Below the pieces are notes generated by a model, which was given only the letters and a program-made list of their open reading frames with translations, did not search any database and was not told the DNA's origin. From contig JAGFNK010000730.1 of the NCBI GenBank assembly GCA_025769875.1, positions 1 through 23,709 on the forward strand: a stretch of 23,709 nucleotides of DNA. The letters are read 5' to 3'. Every line of letters begins with the position of its first letter. Within the stretch, counting starts at the first letter, position 1. This document shows, piece after piece, positions 17,652 to 23,709 of this stretch. The DNA is from Russula earlei (taxonomy: Eukaryota; Basidiomycota; Agaricomycetes; Russulales; Russulaceae). Both the position numbers and the translations under genes were made by a program.

Positions 17652-20600
17652 ATGGCACCCTCATTTTTACGTTCCGCCGGAGTCACAATGGAGATCTTCA
17701 ATGGATCTAATTGGTCCACTGGTCTTCACGCGTACTCGCTGTTTGCCGAATGAATGGATTTAGGCATCATATCACGGATTCCCTGCCGTTCCCCTCCGGA
17801 CACAGCTTGGGACTTGGAGGAGCAGGTCTCCCTCTTGGAGTCTTTGAGGTCTATGTGCAGAAAGACATCTTGCTGGCAGTTTCTGATGATACTAAGTTTC
17901 AAATCGTGCAAAGACAAATGGGAGGAACTAAAGCGCTCGTACGGAGGCGTGGGGTCTATGGCCGCCTTCAATAGCTGGGTCTCCCTGACATGAACGGCCC
18001 TAGACGACACTACCCCCCAATGCTTCCGCAATTACAGAAGCTTAATGACGCGCGGAACACTCTCCAAAACAATGATATGCAAGATTTCTGATCTTCAATT
18101 AGCTTCATTCTGATCAAAGCGTTACCCAACGCTTACTCGGCTGTCGCCTCGACTATTCTCGTGGCTGGCGCTCCAAAAGATCTTTCCCCACAGACAATCC
18201 AGGAATGGATCCTCAATGAGGAGGTCGCCGGGCCAGCCCCCTCCGCGTCCCTCAATAAAGTCGCTCCAGTAAAGAAGGACAAAGACAAGTCCAAATAAAG
18301 TGTACTATTGTCAGTAAACTCGGACACAAGTCACCGGAGGTGCAGGAAGAAAAAGAAGGATGAGGAGGAGAGAGGCGAAGAAAGAAAGACAAGGGGGCTG
18401 CAGGAGTCGCTCAGACGCCAAAGTCAACACGCACATAGTGGGAGACTACTGCCACTATTACCGAAGTATCGGATGAGGATAATGAAATACGTGTTTCTCT
18501 CTATGCGACAGCCTGATCCCGTTGGATGGTTGATTCCGGAGCAACTCATCATATTACGCTGTTTCCACTGCCGACTTTCATTTCTTGGGCTCCAGCGTCC
18601 GGATCTGTTAGTCTTGGAGGTCATGCTGTCATCTCACAGATTGGGGACTGGTCAGTTTCCGTCAGGCCGTCAGGAGGAACTGGGGATGTTCAATTGACCC
18701 TTTCAGATGTTATGCATGTTCCAGAAGCCGACGCGCGGTACTTCTCAGTGTCAGCGCTACTCCGGAAGGGGGGTCAAATAACATTCACTAAAGATGGCTT
18801 CCAGATCCACATCAAAGATCGGAAGATCACGCAAGGGTACATGGAGAATAATCTATTCTGGTTTGACCTATCCATTCCATCCCTACACACGCAGAGCGGT
18901 GCACTATCACTCGACATCTGGCAGCAGCAGATGGGACTATGTCCCAGAATGCTCTCATATGTTACAGCGATTCCGTTAATGGAATTTTGCTTAGCTCAAC
19001 CAACAAGGATCTCGCCCCTTGCCTAGGGTGTCAACTCAGCAAGCAGCCGAGACTTCCTTTCTCGAGTTCCTCTAAACACTCGGAACGGAGATTGGCAAAT
19101 CATTCACAGCGATCTAGCCGGTCCGATGCAGGTCCGGTCTATCCGGGGCGCAAGTTACGACTACTCCCGCTTTGGAGTAGTGTATTTTCTCAAAACAAAA
19201 GATCAGTGTGCAGACGCCTTCAAGAAATATATGGCTTGGGCTTGAAATCAAACAAGTGAAACAGTTAAGGCTTTGCACTCGGATCGCGGTGGAGAATACA
19301 TGTCGGGCGCCCTTAGATTGGTACTAACGCAGAAGGGGATCGAGCACAAATTAACGATGCCGGGTTCCCCACAACAGAACGGATTAGTGGAGCGATGGAA
19401 CTGGACCCTGGAAGACAAGATGCGTGCCATGATACACAGCGCTGGTCTTACTCTCGGGTTTTGGGAACTGGCTACTGATGCTGCAGTTCACATTCACAAT
19501 CGCATGCCCACTCGCATTCTCAGTTGGCGTACCCCCTCATGAATTGTGGGACTCCGGACACATCCCGGACATCTCTTACTTCTGAGTTTTCGGATGGCAG
19601 GGCATATGTACATATCCCTGACGCTAAGCAGAAGAAGCTCGATCTCAAGGCGATCGAAATGACATTCGTCAGCTATGAATCAGGATCTAAAGGCTACCAC
19701 CTATGGAATCCAGCCACCCATGAAAATAGTACTTTTGCATGATGTAACATTCAACAAAGCGTTCTTCCCAGCAAAGGCAAGCGGTGGACCATCCGCCTTG
19801 CCCATGCTACCCCTGGTCCCTGCCGGACACTATTACATTTTCCCTCCTGGAACCTGTCCCTCACCAACCAGATGGCCACGCGCCTCCGGAAACCCCTGCA
19901 AATCTTGCGGCAACACCTCAGAATGTTTCAGTGTACCATACTCCCCGTCCCGCATTCCTATCCCGACCCCTCCAGCACTTCCGCGACCCGCCTTCGTGAC
20001 GCGTCCACCTCGCCTCGTAGACTTAGAGCTAACCCGCGTCCAAACCCAAGATATTTCGGTGAGGACAACGGGAACGTCCAGCTCGGAGAGGCGCATATCG
20101 CATGGCCCTGTTAGCGACTGCCGAGGCGCTAAACCCTGTATCTTATCGGGAAGCGATGGAATCGGACTCAGCCGATGATTGGAAAGCCGCGTGTCAGTAT
20201 GAGATAGACGCGCTTGCCAGAAATGGTACCTGGGATCTAGTCGATCTACCGCCGGGCCGTAAGGCCGTGAAATCAAGATGGGTATTTGCACGCAAATCGG
20301 ATGGCCGATTTCGGCGCGCGTTGTAGCCAAGGGGTTTACACAAATTGAAGGACTTGATTACAGTGACACCTTCTCTCCAGTAGCGAGATTTGAGTCTTTG
20401 CGACTCTTGTTAGCGTTGGCCGCGCTAGAGGATTGGGAGATCCACCAGATGGACGTCAAGTCGGCGTTCCTGAACGGGCTACTGGACGAAGAGATTTACA
20501 TGGAGCAACCACAAGGATTCACTGTTCCGGAGACATCACACCAAGTTTGCCGCCTGAAGAAGGCGATCTACGGTCTCAAACAAGCTTCGCGCGCATGGAA

Positions 20601-21658
20601 CCTGCAGTTTCATGGGGTTCTCATTGAGCTCGGCTTCACGCGCACGCATTCTGATGCCGGCGTCTATCATCGCCAAGACGGGGGGATCCACTATCATTAT
20701 CATCCTCTATGTCGATGATATCACAATCTTAAGCGACTCGCGCGCAGATCACTGGCATCAAACAATCACTGTCTACACGCTATGAGATGACTGATCTAGG
20801 CGAGATCGAGTCCTATCTTGGGATCCGCGTAACGCGCATCGCTCGGCTAAAGTGTTAGACATTGACCAATCTAGGTACATCTCGGAGATCGTTAATCGCT
20901 TCGGGATGGCGGATTCCAATCCGGTCCGCACCCCACTTCCGTCCGGCGCGGAAATACATCTGGTTAAGCATACTGGACAGGCAACGCCTTCGGAAATAAA
21001 GTACTACCAGAGAATAATTGGCAGCCTCCTGTATGTGCAAATCGGAACGCGTCCAGACATCTCTTTTGCAGTCTCGCGTCTTGCACAGTATTCCAGCAAT
21101 CCGTCAGCACAGCACCTACGCCTTGCAAAATATGTGCTATCTTATCTTAACAGCACAGCCCAACTAAAGCTACATTACGATGGCGCGAGGTGTGGACTAC
21201 ACGGATACTCCGATTCTAGTCTGGAGATGACGCAGATGACTTTCACTCCACTTCGGGCTATGTATTCTTGCTATCCGGAGCTGCAATTTCCTGGTCCTCG
21301 CGTAAACAGAGAAGACCATCGCCCAGAGCACCACTCAAGCCGAGTATATGGCCCTAGCCGACGCAGCTAATCAAGCCGCGTGGTATCGGAGCTTCTTCTC
21401 CGAAATCGGCTACGATATCACTGATCCGATTCCGCTCCATGGTGATAACAAAGGCGCCGTAGATCTTGCGCTCAATCCCGTCACTGGAAGAAGATCAAAA
21501 CATATCCCCATAAAGCATCACGCAATCAGCAGTACATCGAGGACGGACTGATTGATCTAGTCAGAACGCCCACAGCAGAGATGCTTGCTGATGGCTTAAC
21601 CAAGCCGCACGCTCATGTGTTGCTTCAGACTTTCATCACTGGATTAGGTCTCATCTGA
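17652..21658 (+). pseudogene. Copia-2 gag-pol, multiply frameshifted
   Basis: The ATG (ATGGCACCC) matches the Copia-1 gag start; the natural end is the TGA at 21656-21658 after LADGLTKPHAHVLLQT. Recognisable pieces in order are gag (CKDKWEELKRSYGGVGSM), a broken zinc knuckle near 18302 (CxxC and final Cys lost), protease MVDSGATHHIT (from 18526), integrase HSDRGGEY and NGLVERWN (19273-19542), and reverse transcriptase MDVKSAFLNG (20278-20718). These are followed by a YVDD site coded at ~20707-20718 in another frame. RNase H has GYSDSS and a TQAEYMALADAAN stretch in two frames, both catalytic residues kept. At least ten small indels separate these blocks, so no full polyprotein can be made from the sequence as given. 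The frame breaks are mostly 1-2 nt. Confidence 0.93.
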
Positions 21659-21680
21659 TCTAATCTACTGACTGTCTAGA

Positions 21681-21689
21681 TCAGGGGGA
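21681..21689 (+). promoter_or_regulatory. Copia-2 polypurine tract
   Basis: TCAGGGGGA immediately precedes the 3' LTR and is the expected plus-strand primer site for reverse transcription. Position and composition fit; there is no other purine run nearby. Confidence 0.75.
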
Positions 21690-22120
21690 TGTTGAGATAA
21701 AGAGTAGCCGAAGTTGACGCGTCGGCCCAAACTGTCCGGGCGGCCCACAGGCCCGGACCACATAAGCGTTTCAGATCAGTTGCTGAAACGCGTACGATAA
21801 CAAAATTGATAGTATGATCTAAGACAATCGGTAGCTAGCACATAGCGATCGTGAAAACAATTTGATAGTTACTATAGACAAAATAATTAGGGACGCTCTC
21901 AGATACTTAAGAGCGTCGTACATACAGTAGATACTTCAGTTTCGTCTCACAGAAACTGAAGTAAGTACTTACTATCTCACGATCTTATCAGTAGCTGATT
22001 ACGCGTTGTAGTATCATTTTATTAGGTAAATATGACACAAAGTTTCGTCTCACAGAAACTGAATATCATTTTATTAGATCTATTACGATCTAATCTACCT
22101 TATCACTGCGCGATTCAAAA
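21690..22120 (+). repeat. Copia-2 3' LTR (431 bp)
   Basis: It begins TGTTGAGATAAAG and ends GATTCAAAA, so the terminal CA has changed to AA; the TSD CACTG follows at once. A perfect 12-bp-stem hairpin lies at 21932-21943/21952-21963 with loop GTCTCACA, and a second copy of its core at 22042-22059. CpG sites are better preserved than in the 5' LTR. Confidence 0.95.
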
Positions 22121-22357
22121 CACTGCCCTCAATATCATTGAGTGGCATTCTGGCTTGGCCTTCACAGTCAAGGCCCTTAAATTAGTTTAAATATTACTTA
22201 TTTTGTTGTACTTTACTCTTTAATACACCATTATGTAAATTAAGAATTGTGTGTAATTGTTATCTGTGTTTGAAACAAATTGTGGAGTCAATGGGAATTG
22301 CCTTGAGGAGCCAAGTTGGCAGGGTGCTTGCCTTTTCTGGAGCATGACAGATCGTGC

Positions 22358-22466
22358 AAAATTCCAATGGCTTTCATCACACCTGTGACTCCTGTCACCC
22401 CCAGCTGATCCTAAAATTCAAGTTCCAAGTTCAAGTTTCAAGAAATCTTGGTTGCTGTAAGGGGCC
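22358..22466 (-). repeat. Right terminal inverted repeat
   Basis: This is the reverse complement of 16197-16305, ending GTAAGGGGCC. The stretch 22126-22357 between Copia-2 and this repeat is AT-rich internal DNA of the TIR element and holds no gene. Confidence 0.85.
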
Positions 22467-22469
22467 TTG

Positions 22470-22767
22470 GTGTCATTTACATGTGTGATTGAAGCCCCGA
22501 TTCTCTTGCCAACCCAATCACCTTTTATAGTAATTCTTGATCATCTAACCCACCACTAAAAGTAAGCAACTCCCATCATGATCCTGATCCTCCCTCCATG
22601 ATAAAGGGGAGGTAGCCACAGTGTCATTTACATGTGTGATTGAAGCCCTAATTCTTGCCAACCCAATCACCTTTTATAGTAATTCTTGATCATCTAACCC
22701 CACTAAAAGTAAGCAACTCCCATCATGATCCTGATCCTCCCTCTGTGATAAAGGGGAGGTAGCCGCA
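22470..22767. repeat. Tandem duplication of ~150 bp
   Basis: 22470-22620 (151 bp) and 22621-22767 (147 bp) are nearly identical, each starting GTGTCATTTACATGTGTG and ending with GGGGAGGTAGCC. Differences are two small deletions and a few substitutions. The array starts three bases after the TIR end and lies upstream of the secreted-protein gene. Confidence 0.93.
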
Positions 22768-22890
22768 CTCCCACTGGCAGTATAGAACCAATGCCTGCAA
22801 TTTACAATTCTCTCCAGCTGTGCTCCCAATCACTGTTTACCAGCCGGTACTGGTTACCCACAAATTTCTAGACTCTCTGCGCCGCTGTCT

Positions 22891-22896
22891 TTTATA
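22891..22896 (+). promoter_or_regulatory. TATA-like box of secreted-protein gene
   Basis: TTTATA occurs about 60 nt upstream of the ATG at 22956, within CTTTTATACC. The stretch 22768-22890 upstream holds no gene. Assigned from spacing only. Confidence 0.35.
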
Positions 22897-22955
22897 CCTC
22901 GACAACGTCGACGACCTTTATTTCAACAATCCATATATCTGGTCATAAGATAACA

Positions 22956-23466
22956 ATGAGAACCTCCTCTGTTTTTGTCATATTCTGCCTCGCCGTTGGC
23001 ATCGCTCCATTGTTTGCGCATCCTCCAGGGTACGCCAACTTCTTCAAGTCCTCATTCTCCTCCGAAATTGACTTTACCTCGTAGGGATTGGATTCCTGGA
23101 TCTTCAATACACCTTTTGCCTCTCAACGAGCAACGTCAAGGGTTGTCAATGATATTTCTATTGACATCTCACGAAACTGCACTCCAGCGGGCATTAAATG
23201 CACTCCCGAGTACTCCAAGCCGTGACCATGTGGCTGTGATGAACAAGTATCTCATTGACACGGGCCCACTGAGAGACAGCCTGAAGCAGTGGAACAAGGT
23301 GTACCAGACCCCGGAGGGTGATCACTCGCTGCGTAAAACAGATCACCTGCGGTCGGATATCATTTATTCGAGTCACAAAACTATGATGGTGTTGAATCGG
23401 TTAGTGGGAATACATCGCAGTTCGGCTGTTGAATCTCGCTTTTCGACCCGAACCCGAACTGACTAA
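22956..23466 (+). CDS. Putative small secreted protein, two exons, unknown function
   Basis: Exon 1 is 22956-23029 and exon 2 is 23085-23466. The 55-nt intron has GTACGC at its start and TCGTAG at its end. Splicing joins a phase-2 codon and gives about 151 aa. The N-terminus is a textbook signal peptide: Arg at 2, a hydrophobic core SVFVIFCLAVGIAPLFA, and a likely cleavage after LFA (residue ~21). Without splicing the frame stops at 23082. The mature part has no Cys pattern, repeat or domain I know. It is polar, probably helical, and includes HETALQRALNALPSTPSRDH and MNKYLIDTGPLRDSLKQW; it ends Arg/Thr-rich. Secretion is inferred from the signal peptide. Further introns or a different 3' end are possible; the short length suits fungal secreted proteins. 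Confidence 0.5.
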
Positions 23467-23709
23467 GTATGCAATCAGGAATGCCAAATATTGAAAGTAT
23501 GGCTGCAATACAGGTGTGCGAATTTTCCATAAGGGGAAGGGTAGACTGGTAGGAAGAGAATGAGAAGGGAGGACAAGGACACGAGACCCTGATACTCCTA
23601 TTTGCGAGTTTTCCTCCAAGACGAGGACTCTATATATGGAGATGCTCTAATAGTTTTGCGAGCCGGTGGCTAAGAAAAAAAAGGACGCAAGTCTAGCTAA
23701 CAGAAAAAG
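23467..23709. other. 3' flank, possible promoter of next gene
   Basis: No gene is seen. A TATATATGG sequence lies near 23629-23637, possibly the core promoter of a gene beyond the window, followed by an A8 run at ~23675. Confidence 0.3.

Larger units (their letters stand above)
16971..22120 (+). mobile_element. Copia-2: full-length Ty1/copia retrotransposon
   Basis: It is a complete 5150-bp element with two LTRs, primer-binding site, decayed gag-pol and polypurine tract, flanked by the perfect 5-bp duplication CACTG (16966-16970 and 22121-22125). It encodes the same polyprotein type as Copia-1, collinear but clearly diverged. It is much richer in CpG than the DNA it entered, which argues for a younger insertion. 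The numerous frameshifts in gag-pol contrast with the high similarity of the two LTRs. Confidence 0.96.
16197..22466. mobile_element. TIR-bounded DNA element (about 1.1 kb) split by Copia-2
   Basis: A 109-bp inverted repeat defines both ends: 16197-16305 starts GGCCCCTTACAGCAACCAAG and 22358-22466 is its reverse complement at roughly 93% identity by eye. Homology stops sharply at the GGCCCC side and fades inward, so GGCCCC marks the outer termini. Removing Copia-2 and one CACTG leaves about 1.1 kb with a minisatellite and no transposase, so it would be a non-autonomous DNA transposon. TTG lies outside both ends and may be a 3-bp TSD, but that could be chance; no 8-9-bp TSD is visible. Superfamily unassigned. 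Confidence 0.65.

Overview
The window looks like genomic DNA of a filamentous fungus, most probably an agaricomycete-type basidiomycete. The reasons are very short introns (49-67 nt) with GT..AG borders, Ty1/copia and Ty3/gypsy-like LTRs with 5-bp target duplications, a Mutator-like (MULE) transposase with a SWIM finger, and long CpG-depleted repeat DNA between CpG-rich gene islands. The taxonomic call is inference; the sequence holds no marker gene.

Layout. 1-1660 is a CpG-rich gene island. It holds a six-exon NmrA-like NAD(P)-binding oxidoreductase gene on the minus strand, complete from ATG to stop but carrying three single-base insertions. 2104-6574 is a minus-strand Ty1/copia element (here Copia-1). 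It has an intact 5' LTR, a primer-binding site, and one gag-pol frame interrupted by only two TGA codons; its 3' end and 3' LTR are missing. 6575-13463 is old, CpG-poor, strand-skewed DNA hit repeatedly by LTR elements that have collapsed to solo LTRs: two copies of a ~963-bp TGTCA..TGACA family (TSDs CTTGT and GAGGG), a 496-bp TGTCAC..GTGACA LTR nested inside the first copy (TSD TTTTG), and a 480-bp Copia-1 solo LTR (TSD GCCCT). 13464-14168 is a probable further solo LTR. 14290-15928 is a decayed MULE transposase gene. 16197-22466 is bounded by 109-bp terminal inverted repeats and contains a minisatellite. It was split by a second, complete copia element (Copia-2, 16971-22120, plus strand, TSD CACTG) whose gag-pol is heavily frameshifted. 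22470-22767 is a tandem duplication of about 150 bp. 22956-23466 is a probable two-exon gene for a small secreted protein of unknown function.

How it fits together. The two end islands carry host genes and the 20 kb between them is a nest of transposons. Relative age can be read from nesting and from CpG content. The TIR element and the skewed DNA are old. The ~963-bp LTR was already in place when the 496-bp LTR entered it. Copia-2 is CpG-rich and younger than its host repeat. Both copia elements place a sequence complementary to the anticodon half of initiator tRNA-Met directly after the LTR, which points to half-tRNA priming. All LTR families here contain long perfect hairpins, and the two copia families share the same duplicated hairpin type. 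I found no complete novel multi-gene system. The best leads are the shared LTR hairpins, the TIR/minisatellite element and the unknown secreted protein.
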